Source: a virus. From it: a stretch of 37,176 nt of DNA. The stretch is from positions 1-37,176 of IMG/VR virus record IMGVR_UViG_3300050035_000593. One strand, 5' to 3'. Below the pieces are notes generated by a model. It was not told the origin of the DNA, did not search any database, and worked only from the letters and a program-made list of their open reading frames with translations. The translations under genes were made by a program, and so were the position numbers. This document shows positions 21,427 through 27,955 of this stretch, piece by piece; the stretch's first letter is position 1; each line of letters begins with the position of its first letter.

Positions 21427-21603
21427 TTAAAAAGGTGAATCAAAAGGACTGTCAAACGCTCTGTGAGGTTTTGGAGGGTGCGGTGGATGAGGCGGGTGCG
21501 GTGGATGGTGAGGATGACTCATCATGCACAGACTTATCTGATTGTCCAACGCTACTTTTATTATCTCTGGCTTTACGTATTTCTTTTTTTCTTTCTTTTC
21601 CAT
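21427..21603 (-). CDS. His/Pro-rich peptide with KxYVKPEI...DNxISL...MS signature
   Basis: A 58-residue protein. KKYVKPEIIKVALDNQISLCMMS is the head of a known class of small Bacteroidota peptides (K-Y-x-K-P-x-I ... L-D-N-x-I-S-L-x-M-M-S, usually followed by Pro-rich sequence and DPF/SPF repeats). Here the tail is four HPP units (residues 31-43), then KPHRAFDSPFDSPF. The role of the class is not known to me; some similar peptides may be precursors. The gene lies almost wholly inside the 21452-21688 gene in another frame, so one of the two must tolerate overprinting. Confidence 0.55.
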   Translation of the reverse strand: MEKKEKKKYVKPEIIKVALDNQISLCMMSHPHHPPHPPHPPHPPKPHRAFDSPFDSPF

Positions 21604-21688
21604 GTTTATATAAAAATATACCAAACATTACACATATGAATATTATGGTAACAATAAGAGAAGTCAATAAACTATTAATTGCATCCAT
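21452..21688 (-). CDS. Single-pass membrane protein, overprinted
   Basis: A 78-residue protein with one hydrophobic helix (residues about 8-30, SLIVTIIFICVMFGIFLYK) followed by a basic and then Ser/Pro/Ala/Lys-rich hydrophilic tail. The ATG is 17 bases downstream of the promoter at 21705-21735, as for other copies. The tail overlaps the His/Pro peptide gene in a different frame; the tail's low complexity (SSPSTAPASSTAP) is what reading the HPP repeat in another frame would give. Confidence 0.5.
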   Translation of the reverse strand: MDAINSLLTSLIVTIIFICVMFGIFLYKHGKERKKEIRKARDNKSSVGQSDKSVHDESSSPSTAPASSTAPSKTSQSV

Positions 21689-21704
21689 AACAATCTGTTT
21701 TGCT

Positions 21705-21735
21705 GTTATACGTAAACAAAACAGAAAATGTTACA
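21705..21735 (-). promoter_or_regulatory. Phage promoter element, copy 7
   Basis: Minus strand: TGTAACATTTT, 10 bases, TACGTATAAC. It heads the genes from 21688 through the DHFR, nuclease and helicase genes down to 17760. Confidence 0.8.
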
Positions 21736-21740
21736 CAAAA

Positions 21741-22502
21741 TTATATATATTTTTCAATTAAAGAACAATACTTCATATATTTTCTATCTAAATATATAAT
21801 TGAATTATTATAAAGATAATTTAAACATTTAAATGCTGATTTGCCCGAATAAAAAATTGCAGAAATTTTTCCATTATATGTTATATCTGGCATTTTTTTG
21901 CTTCTTAATATTATTTTTACGTTTTCATGAAAATATTTTCTTATAAAATCAATAGTTTGTTCAGTACCAACAAAACTTATTGTATCAGTAGTTGTATATG
22001 TAATACACCCATCACCATCAAAATAACCACGAATATAATCTTTAAGATATTTTTTTGGTATTTTATTACTAATAGTACATGTTAATGACTTTTTAGTATA
22101 TATTTTATAATTATTTTGTAAATCTTTAATTATTTGTGGTGAAGATATAGTAATACTGTAATATTCTTCTCTTTCAATTATTCTACCTTCATATCCAATT
22201 GCTTTTTTGAATTTATATAAATGATTAACATCTTGTTTTTGTAATTTAATTTCCAATGTATACCTATTCTTTGTTCTAATATATCCATCAGCTAATATAA
22301 AACCTGCCCAATAACAATTTTCTTTATTGTATTTTGAAAAATAAAAATTATTTACTTTTATTCTTGACGTTCTTTTTCTGAGTTCGATATTTTCACTTTT
22401 TAAATATTTTTGAATCGTTACTCTATGTAATCCATATTTAACAGCCAATTCTTGCGTTCCCAAATAATTATTAACATAATCATTAATTATCGCTTTTTTC
22501 AT
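21741..22502 (-). CDS. LAGLIDADG homing endonuclease, free-standing
   Basis: A 253-residue protein. Two LAGLIDADG motifs are visible: WAGFILADGYI (about 65-75) and IRGYFDGDGCI (about 155-165), the double-motif, monomeric type. The N-terminus (GTQELAVKYGLHRVTIQKYLKSE) is a helix-turn-helix. It is Lys/Asn/Tyr-rich compared with its neighbours. It is the last gene of the RNA ligase run and is preceded by a 9-bp hairpin (22508-22547), which may keep expression low. Confidence 0.85.
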   Translation of the reverse strand: MKKAIINDYVNNYLGTQELAVKYGLHRVTIQKYLKSENIELRKRTSRIKVNNFYFSKYNKENCYWAGFILADGYIRTKNRYTLEIKLQKQDVNHLYKFKKAIGYEGRIIEREEYYSITISSPQIIKDLQNNYKIYTKKSLTCTISNKIPKKYLKDYIRGYFDGDGCITYTTTDTISFVGTEQTIDFIRKYFHENVKIILRSKKMPDITYNGKISAIFYSGKSAFKCLNYLYNNSIIYLDRKYMKYCSLIEKYI

Positions 22503-22507
22503 AATAA

Positions 22508-22547
22508 ATGCTTTTCAAATAAATACTAAGAAATATTCGAAAAGCAT
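22508..22547 (-). promoter_or_regulatory. Hairpin before the LAGLIDADG gene
   Basis: Minus strand: ATGCTTTTC, 22-base loop, GAAAAGCAT, nine perfect pairs. It ends 5 bases before the ATG at 22502 and is followed by TTATT. It may terminate the upstream transcript or hide the start of the homing endonuclease message. A weak tail argues against a strong terminator. Confidence 0.5.
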
Positions 22548-22570
22548 CTTACTGTCTATAATATCAATAG

Positions 22571-22708
22571 TTATTTTTTCTTTTTATGTGTAACTAATCT
22601 ATCGCCCTTTAAGTAACGCTTGTATGCAGCAGTAACCTTCTTTGGTGATTGATAGCTTTTTGCAAAATTTGCAAATTCAATCATGTCCTTGCGTGAATAC
22701 TTGCCCAT
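22571..22708 (-). CDS. Small basic protein
   Basis: A 45-residue Lys-rich protein (MGKYSRKDMIEFANFAKSY at the start, ending THKKKK). About a third of residues are basic, so it may bind nucleic acid. It begins one base after the stop of the gene at 22710-23156. No family recognised. Confidence 0.55.
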   Translation of the reverse strand: MGKYSRKDMIEFANFAKSYQSPKKVTAAYKRYLKGDRLVTHKKKK

Positions 22709-22709
22709 G

Positions 22710-23156
22710 TTATTTCGATTTTAAATATAGGGTTTGTGTATTTTTATCCCATGATACAACTTCTGCTTCTCTAATTTCTGCAGTAGTGGGTATCTTCTCT
22801 TCCTTTCCAAACCTATTCTTAATGACTTTATCATCAAGAAATACTTGATTGCTTTTCCGAATTTTTTTTATTATTGATTCAGAATTATCCGTCTTTATTT
22901 TACATGGACACCATTTGGGTATTGGTGTTTTATCGTGCCATTCAACATACCCGGCAATATACTTTAGCATAACCAAATGACTGTCTTTCATAATAAACAG
23001 TCTTTCTTTTTCAGCTTCTTCGTTTGGTGCTTTAGCATCAGCATTCATACACCACCAATATTCCGGTCTTTCAAAACTATCGGCAGTTGGGTAGGGAGTT
23101 GCCATATGATGTGGGCAATCACTACAACTTTTGACTTCAATCTGAATTTTTGCCAT
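22710..23156 (-). CDS. Conserved Cys-rich phage protein
   Basis: A 148-residue protein. CSDCPHHM near the start, WWCMN, and IPKWCPCK at about residues 80-88 give six cysteines and two His, the layout of a common phage protein that probably binds zinc or iron-sulphur ('CxxCPxx ... WxCxx ... IPxWCP'). The C-terminal part is charged and helical. Function unknown. It begins directly after the RNA ligase stop. Confidence 0.6.
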   Translation of the reverse strand: MAKIQIEVKSCSDCPHHMATPYPTADSFERPEYWWCMNADAKAPNEEAEKERLFIMKDSHLVMLKYIAGYVEWHDKTPIPKWCPCKIKTDNSESIIKKIRKSNQVFLDDKVIKNRFGKEEKIPTTAEIREAEVVSWDKNTQTLYLKSK

Positions 23157-23157
23157 A

Positions 23158-25269
23158 TTAACTAAAATTAGAATTCATATAATTTAACCAAAACATTCTT
23201 GCTTTTGCAGAAACAGCACTTCCAATTTTTTTGGAGTCGATGCCGTTGGTAACCATAGTATCACTTTCTTCTTTCACAACATCATTATATACCCATCGGA
23301 GATATTCACCCGTTGTTTTAGGCTCAATAGGTAGTCCCAATTCTTTCATTTTATCAATACCTTGTAATAACCGATTTTCGGTAACAGCATATTCAATAAA
23401 TGCTTTTAAGTTTTCAACTTCTTCAACATTAACTGTTGTAAGTGTTTTAACTTTGGAATTCTGATGTTTTTCGCCTTTTACCTTGAAAATATATCGTTCT
23501 TCACCATTAATATATTCCCACACAATACCTTCACCAACACCTTCAATTCCAAAATACTTAGCAACTGGACATTCTTTTTCAACTTCATTGGTTAATTCAA
23601 TTAATTTATTTTGTATTAATTCAGGAGAATTAAAATCAATATCAATTGAAAACTTAGAAAATTGCATAATGTTATATATCTGCTCTTCTTCAATTTTAAG
23701 ATGCGTAAAGTTTTTCATGTCTTGATATACATCATCAATCTTAACTGCAAATATTACAAACATCTTAGGTAATTGTGTAATAGCAACACTTTTCTGAATA
23801 CCCGAATTATGTACTAATGTATTGTTTGCAAAATAATTATGATTATCTTCAATTTCAATATCATATCTTACTCTATGCTCCCTTTTTAATGGTGTATAAT
23901 TTTCAATACTTTCAACATTTGCCTCAACCAATGAATTATCATAATCGTTTAAATAATGACTCCACCATGTAATCTTTTCAACACTTTGAAGTATTTTGGG
24001 GAGTTTATAATTAAATTCTTTTAAAATATATGGTGCTATTGTATATAAAAATGAAGCAGCACCTTCTACAGTAAATCTTATTTCTGTTCCCCTTTCAATA
24101 TTTTCATTTATCGTATTACAATAATATCCACGAGAATTAAACCACTTTTCAATTAACTTAACATTCTCTGTGCCAAATCCTTGACAATGCAATGAACACC
24201 GATATTGCCTACTTTTTCCATTGTGTAGCACAATTGACCCATCATCCATATACCAAGTAGCTAACGCTAATGGGCTTAACTTATTTAAATAATCAACCGT
24301 TACTTGTTTAGATTTACTATTATTTAAATGCAGTTCATCATATAAATCTTCAATTTCTGGAAATGCATTGCTGTGATGAATTCTCATATTACTACCGTAT
24401 CCACTAATTATATTTTGTGGAATTGAGAATATATTCTTTAAATTTTCCACAATAAAATCATTATAAAACTTTTGATTATCGTCAGAATGTGATATTTGTA
24501 TACTCCTTTTTTCTGCAAAACTTGCATCTCCCAATAAACTTCCCATTAAAAATTGTTTAACGTTAAACGTTAGTACTTTACCAGAAATCAAAACCTTATC
24601 ATTTATTTTAATTTCGTTTGCAAATTTTTCAATAATTAAATTATTTTCTTTTATAAATATTTTATGATTGGGTGTAACGATAAATCCTGTTGAGCGTCCG
24701 CCTCTTTTTCTTCTCTGAATATTAAGTTTCAACCAATTATCCGTCTCACCATTTTTAAACCAATTTTTTATTTTTTTTGGTTCCAATTTCCCTGTTTCAA
24801 AATTATATGAAAGTATTTCAACATCTAATTTACCGTTAACAATTTTTCCAATTGGCATCGATGTGTCATCAGATAATAAAATAGGTGTGCCATATGGAAA
24901 ACATCCACACCATTCTCCATAAATAGCACAAGATTCATTGAATTCGATGCCCTTAAAGAGTTTACGATAATCTTTGGTTAACATAGTTCTCATGAATCCG
25001 GCATTATCTTGTTCAAGACTCAGCACATTCTCCCTGGATTGAAATTCAAAATGATACTGCTCACCATCAACAAAATCAGATTGTTTGTATAACACAATTG
25101 CTGAGTTAGTACCATGCAATTTTACAGTACCTCTGAACGTAAATACTGGATATGGTGTGCTATGGCTATATTTTGCATCACCATTTTCATCCTTGCCCAT
25201 ATAATCACAATGAGACCTTACTTCTCTAATGACGTTTCTAAACTGTTCAATTTCTGTAAATTTTTTCAT
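23158..25269 (-). CDS. RNA ligase (T4 Rnl2-like) interrupted by an intein
   Basis: The chosen start (MKKFTEIEQFRNV, ATG at 25269) lies past the noncoding RNA and terminator; an earlier in-frame ATG (25305) is in the terminator loop and unlikely. Motif I is TVKLHGTNSA with the catalytic Lys; then FEFQSREN, and motif IIIa AIYGEWCG. At this point an intein is inserted, and the extein resumes SGIQKSVAI. Further motifs are EGVGEGIVWEY (motif IV-like) and YIFKVKGEKH (motif V-like). The enzyme joins RNA ends via Lys-AMP. The spliced protein would be about 337 residues, the Rnl2 size. Its neighbour is the structured RNA at 25290-25727. Confidence 0.88.
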   Translation of the reverse strand: MKKFTEIEQFRNVIREVRSHCDYMGKDENGDAKYSHSTPYPVFTFRGTVKLHGTNSAIVLYKQSDFVDGEQYHFEFQSRENVLSLEQDNAGFMRTMLTKDYRKLFKGIEFNESCAIYGEWCGCFPYGTPILLSDDTSMPIGKIVNGKLDVEILSYNFETGKLEPKKIKNWFKNGETDNWLKLNIQRRKRGGRSTGFIVTPNHKIFIKENNLIIEKFANEIKINDKVLISGKVLTFNVKQFLMGSLLGDASFAEKRSIQISHSDDNQKFYNDFIVENLKNIFSIPQNIISGYGSNMRIHHSNAFPEIEDLYDELHLNNSKSKQVTVDYLNKLSPLALATWYMDDGSIVLHNGKSRQYRCSLHCQGFGTENVKLIEKWFNSRGYYCNTINENIERGTEIRFTVEGAASFLYTIAPYILKEFNYKLPKILQSVEKITWWSHYLNDYDNSLVEANVESIENYTPLKREHRVRYDIEIEDNHNYFANNTLVHNSGIQKSVAITQLPKMFVIFAVKIDDVYQDMKNFTHLKIEEEQIYNIMQFSKFSIDIDFNSPELIQNKLIELTNEVEKECPVAKYFGIEGVGEGIVWEYINGEERYIFKVKGEKHQNSKVKTLTTVNVEEVENLKAFIEYAVTENRLLQGIDKMKELGLPIEPKTTGEYLRWVYNDVVKEESDTMVTNGIDSKKIGSAVSAKARMFWLNYMNSNFS
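23806..24903 (-). mobile_element. Intein with LAGLIDADG homing endonuclease
   Basis: 366 residues in frame inside the RNA ligase. The N-terminal splicing block starts CFPYGTPILL; block B is FIVTPNHKIF with the TxxH; endonuclease motifs are FLMGSLLGDAS and LATWYMDDGS; block F/G end in NYFANNTLVHN and the following extein residue is Ser. All residues needed for splicing (Cys1, TxxH, HN, Ser+1) are present, so it should be active. It is inserted in the nucleotidyltransferase motif IIIa region, the typical place for an intein: an invariant active-site motif. Confidence 0.9.
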
Positions 25270-25289
25270 ATTATTCTGCATTTTAAAAT

Positions 25290-25316
25290 AAAAAAACCAG
25301 TTCATTTATCCACTGG
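25290..25316 (-). terminator. Rho-independent terminator
   Basis: Minus strand: CCAGT, 10-base loop, ACTGG, then a run of seven T after one further T. The hairpin contains the ATG at 25305, which makes that ATG a poor start. It ends the noncoding RNA segment or attenuates transcription into the RNA ligase gene. Confidence 0.6.
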
Positions 25317-25412
25317 CAAGTTAGGTTTAGTTGCCAACTTTCCTTTGTAGCGGTGCTTCCTTCACAGTCATAAGACTCGGCATGTTATCCGCTATTTGAA
25401 CACGCAGCCATC
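25317..25412 (-). ncRNA. Structured noncoding segment between tRNA-like domain and terminator
   Basis: No open frame fits. The minus strand can form a six-base stem TAGCGG/CCGCTA (25389-25394 with 25348-25353) enclosing AGTC-TTAT-GACT, and AGTTGGCAACT. With the terminator behind it this suggests the RNA continues in a structured way to 25290. No known family is recognised. Confidence 0.4.
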
Positions 25413-25516
25413 AGCGCAGTGTGGGAGTTGAACCCACAAGATAGCGATACTTGGTGCACCTTTCTACTATCCACCATCCTTTCGGGAAGTGCCGTAACCA
25501 ATTGAGCCACCCACGC
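25413..25516 (-). ncRNA. tRNA-like domain (degenerate or unusual)
   Basis: The minus strand has a good D-arm region (TGGCTCAATTGGTTACGGC, with GG) and a perfect T-arm (GTGGG-TTCAACT-CCCAC), flanked by GCGTGGG and ACTGCGC that pair with one mismatch and two wobbles. The middle does not give a normal anticodon arm: the hairpin around CCGAAAGG lacks U33, and GATAG/CTATC adds a long variable-like arm. At 104 bases it is longer than a tRNA. It is not a confident tRNA; a decayed tRNA gene, or a tRNA-like domain of a longer RNA, is more likely. Confidence 0.45.
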
Positions 25517-25518
25517 AT

Positions 25519-25727
25519 AAAAAATCTTTCTGTCCGTTCCAATTCGAAATAGTTTTTCAGTCCGCTATGGGTCTGTGTGCTCCTTAGAGGCGCATTGTAA
25601 AGAGGCGCAAGGAACTACTGCTACCTTTCAGCAAACAACGTCACCTTGGAGTGACTATAACTATAGTTGCCCAAACCCAACTACTCCGTGAGTTTCCTCA
25701 ATTACTGTTTACCTACAACAGAAAGAC
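25519..25727 (-). ncRNA. Structured noncoding RNA with closing stem and U-tail
   Basis: The ends are complementary: minus-strand TCTTTCTGT (25726-25718) pairs with ACAGAAAGA (25533-25525), nine perfect pairs plus wobbles, followed by TTTTTT. Inside are several hairpins: CTGTT/AACAG, GAG-GAAA-CTC, AGTTG/CAACT, GTCAC/GTGAC and TGCT/AGCA. No start-to-stop frame fits the strand. An RNA of about 205 bases with a long-range stem is therefore likely. A short RNase P-like string is seen but not the P4 pairing. No family recognised. Confidence 0.5.
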
Positions 25728-25767
25728 TAAATTTTCAAAGAACTTAATTTTACAAATATATAAAATA

Positions 25768-26175
25768 TTATAACAAATTTGATATGTATTTAATATTTTC
25801 TTCGGATTTTAACATTTCTTTTTTTATGAATGGCAAAATCTTTTCACGATGCAACGTATCATCTAATGCATTATCGCTTTCAGTAAAATATATACGAAGT
25901 AATGAAATAAGGTTCAAAGATGGAGTAAGTTTATTACGAATATCTGCACCAACAGTATTGACTTCAAAATATTCAATTTCCACTATTTTGTAGTTCTCCC
26001 AATCAATATCAATATCTTCAACATTACAAAGTTTTTTCAAACCTTCAATTGTTGCTTCATTGCCAAGCCATTTTGGATGCTCGTGAGTATACATTTCACC
26101 TTCTGCATCTATTGATGCATATTCGTCATATTTACTATCAACAGGACTAACCCGTTTTAATGTTTTAAATTTCAT
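25768..26175 (-). CDS. Hypothetical protein
   Basis: A 135-residue acidic soluble protein (MKFKTLKRVSPVDSKYDEY...). It is helical in the C-terminal half. No family recognised. It overlaps the upstream gene by 4 bases; 40 bases after its stop the noncoding RNA begins. Confidence 0.55.
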   Translation of the reverse strand: MKFKTLKRVSPVDSKYDEYASIDAEGEMYTHEHPKWLGNEATIEGLKKLCNVEDIDIDWENYKIVEIEYFEVNTVGADIRNKLTPSLNLISLLRIYFTESDNALDDTLHREKILPFIKKEMLKSEENIKYISNLL

Positions 26176-26360
26176 AATCGTTCAATATATCCTTTTATTT
26201 CATTTAATCCTTTGTATGAATATGCAACACCCGGAACAATTAATGTTGGTACATCAGCATCTGAACTCAGTACTGTAATGAAATCGACTTTGGCTTCTTT
26301 CAGAAGTTTTTCGGCTTTAATTCCGTCACTATGTGTGGATTGTAAAAGTTTGATTTTCAT
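26172..26360 (-). CDS. Small thioredoxin-fold-like protein without CxxC
   Basis: A 62-residue protein. MKIKLLQSTHSDG, a helix, VDFITVLSS, VPTLIVPG and a final helix with KGYIE follow the order of a minimal glutaredoxin/thioredoxin fold, with 'VPTLIV' at the cis-Pro place. The active-site position carries STHSDG rather than CxxC, so it would not be an oxidoreductase. The resemblance is by eye. Confidence 0.45.
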   Translation of the reverse strand: MKIKLLQSTHSDGIKAEKLLKEAKVDFITVLSSDADVPTLIVPGVAYSYKGLNEIKGYIERL

Positions 26361-26614
26361 AATTTATCGAATTCTTCTTGTGTTATAAAACTTTCCAATA
26401 CAATTTCATTATCGGGATTTATTCTGTCAGATTTATCAATTGCAAGTACACAACGGTCTTCAAGATTAACTTCAACTATTATAGCTTTAAAATAATCAAA
26501 ATCAAGTGCTGCAGGAACTTCTTGATAAATGGCATCACCTGGTTTGAGTGCTCTCCAACGTTTGTCCTCTTTGACAAAATCTTCCATTATTTTATAAAAT
26601 TCACGTGGTTTCAT
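26357..26614 (-). CDS. Small hypothetical protein
   Basis: An 85-residue acidic protein (MKPREFYKIMEDFVKEDKR...), probably with a small beta sheet in the C-terminal part. No family recognised. Both ends overlap neighbours by 4 and 14 bases. Confidence 0.55.
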   Translation of the reverse strand: MKPREFYKIMEDFVKEDKRWRALKPGDAIYQEVPAALDFDYFKAIIVEVNLEDRCVLAIDKSDRINPDNEIVLESFITQEEFDKL

Positions 26615-26813
26615 ATTCTTTTATGTATTTAACTAATCCCGAATTTCTTACTATGGGATTTTTCATAAAATCCTTTATTCTGTCACCCAAACAAACGAGT
26701 TGTACTGCCATAAAGCTACTATCAGTATTTTCATCCAAAAGACTGGTAATTTTCTTGCAGGTTTGAGAAAGATTCTCAATGTTTTCCTTAGTAAATGTCT
26801 GTTCCATTATCAT
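26601..26813 (-). CDS. Small helical protein
   Basis: A 70-residue protein (MIMEQTFTKENIENLSQTC...) that should be helical throughout. No family recognised. The ATG overlaps the upstream stop by 4 bases; the ATG two codons later is also possible. Confidence 0.55.
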   Translation of the reverse strand: MIMEQTFTKENIENLSQTCKKITSLLDENTDSSFMAVQLVCLGDRIKDFMKNPIVRNSGLVKYIKEYETT

Positions 26814-27097
26814 TTTGTTAGTTCTTTTTTAATTTTAAAACTCTGCCCATCAGCTTTTGCTTTTGCCTTCAATTCATCCCGTAGCTTGTGACCAATTCTT
26901 TCAGAAGCAATAAGCGCATTTACACAATGGCTCAAATCTTCTGTATATTGTCTGTCACTAACAACCACATGACCTTCCCAAACATTTCTGCCGGGTTGAT
27001 TAAAACCCTCATTCATTTTGAGTTCTACCGTAACAATTAAGTCTTTCAACTCTTTGTTAAGTGTGTACGATAGTTTATATATTCCCTTTAGAACCAT
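26810..27097 (-). CDS. Small hypothetical protein
   Basis: The chosen start (27097, MVLKGIYKLSYTLNKEL) gives 95 residues and overlaps the upstream gene by 23 bases; the longer frame would start well inside it. The protein is basic and helical, with a GFNQPGRNVWEGH loop. No family recognised. Confidence 0.5.
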   Translation of the reverse strand: MVLKGIYKLSYTLNKELKDLIVTVELKMNEGFNQPGRNVWEGHVVVSDRQYTEDLSHCVNALIASERIGHKLRDELKAKAKADGQSFKIKKELTK

Positions 27098-27353
27098 TTC
27101 GTATGAGATTAGCAATAAATTCATCAGATTCCGGAGTACGAAGTTCTGCAGGATATTCTGAAAGGTGTGCTGCAATATTCTGTTCGACCCTTTCATCAAT
27201 TATCCTGTACGCTTCTTCTTCACTAATGTCTTTGGCAACAACTTTAAGTTTGCTACCGACATTTATTTCTCCATCAATATAGACTGTCATAAAGCGTGTT
27301 CCCCTGTACTGAGGACTTGCTTCTTCCGTGTATTCGTAAACAATGTATGTCAT
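27075..27353 (-). CDS. Small hypothetical protein
   Basis: A 92-residue protein. The first half looks beta-rich (MTYIVYEYTEEASPQYRGT), the second a charged helix (EEEAYRIIDERVEQNIAAH). No family recognised. Confidence 0.55.
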   Translation of the reverse strand: MTYIVYEYTEEASPQYRGTRFMTVYIDGEINVGSKLKVVAKDISEEEAYRIIDERVEQNIAAHLSEYPAELRTPESDEFIANLIRNGSKGNI

Positions 27354-27358
27354 TATTC

Positions 27359-27544
27359 TTAAGTATTATATTTATTAAATTTATCACACACTTCATTGGC
27401 ATATCTTTCATCAGTCATTTCATCTGTAATGGTATACCAAATGTTTAAGATACCTCTTTTTTTAATTACGTATCTTGCTTCTGCACCTTTACCATACACA
27501 TCATGATTTACTGTATGAACCTTGTATCTTTTTTGTTTTTCCAT
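27359..27544 (-). CDS. Small hypothetical protein
   Basis: A 61-residue basic protein with a Tyr-rich beta-like centre and a charged C-terminus (MTDERYANEVCDKFNKYNT). No family recognised. It lies one base after the upstream stop. Confidence 0.55.
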   Translation of the reverse strand: MEKQKRYKVHTVNHDVYGKGAEARYVIKKRGILNIWYTITDEMTDERYANEVCDKFNKYNT

Positions 27545-27545
27545 A

Positions 27546-27758
27546 TTATTTTAATTTTAATCCAACAAAAAATCCATTTGCCCAATAAGCACGGTCATGA
27601 TATACGCTATGAGTAAATCTACTCAATTCTTTGCCGTTTTCATCAGTTACTATTGATTCATATACCGAACCAATATAATCTCCTTTTGGGTCTACATAAT
27701 CCGATGTTTCAATATGAATTGTCATCGGAAAACCGTTTTCTTTTAAGTATGATAGCAT
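27546..27758 (-). CDS. Small hypothetical protein
   Basis: A 70-residue protein of mixed composition, with an aromatic C-terminus (HDRAYWANGFFVGLKLK). No family recognised. It is a member of the run behind the promoter at 29118-29147. Confidence 0.55.
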   Translation of the reverse strand: MLSYLKENGFPMTIHIETSDYVDPKGDYIGSVYESIVTDENGKELSRFTHSVYHDRAYWANGFFVGLKLK

Positions 27759-27762
27759 ATAA

Positions 27763-27951
27763 TTAAATATTATCTATGGTTAATGTAATAAATTCTTTAC
27801 CATTTTCATACTTACCCGCTTTGACAGCACGAAGCATAGTGCCAGGAGTTTTAATAAGTTTTACAATATGGTCCTTATCCGTAAAGACAGTACCTTTATT
27901 ATATGTCTCTTGATAAATGATGTTAGTTGCAGGGTCTTTTTTCTTTGCCAT
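27763..27951 (-). CDS. Small hypothetical protein
   Basis: A 62-residue basic protein (MAKKKDPATNIIYQETYNK...). It ends in a short beta-like stretch (EFITLTIDNI). No family recognised. It follows the DNA ligase gene by 4 bases. Confidence 0.55.
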   Translation of the reverse strand: MAKKKDPATNIIYQETYNKGTVFTDKDHIVKLIKTPGTMLRAVKAGKYENGKEFITLTIDNI

Positions 27952-27955
27952 AATA

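Noticed and set aside
25269-25305. Start codon of RNA ligase at 25305 (MNWFFYFK...)
   Set aside because: This ATG is in the loop of the terminator hairpin and the added residues (WFFYF) look like translated T-rich sequence. The ATG at 25269 fits better.
25519-25727. RNase P RNA
   Set aside because: The minus strand has GAGGAAAC near the 5' end, GCTGAAAGGTAGCAGTA in the middle and GGACAGAAAG near the 3' end, which recall RNase P conserved strings, and its ends pair. But the P4 pairing (AGTCCGGG with CCCGGCT) is absent and the RNA is short, so I do not call it.
25290-25735. Group I intron or tmRNA
   Set aside because: No P7/P3 core or guanosine site could be built and the flanking genes are not exons of one gene. 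No tag-like reading frame or tmRNA 3' end (GGTTCGATTCC...ACCA) with partner 5' end is visible.
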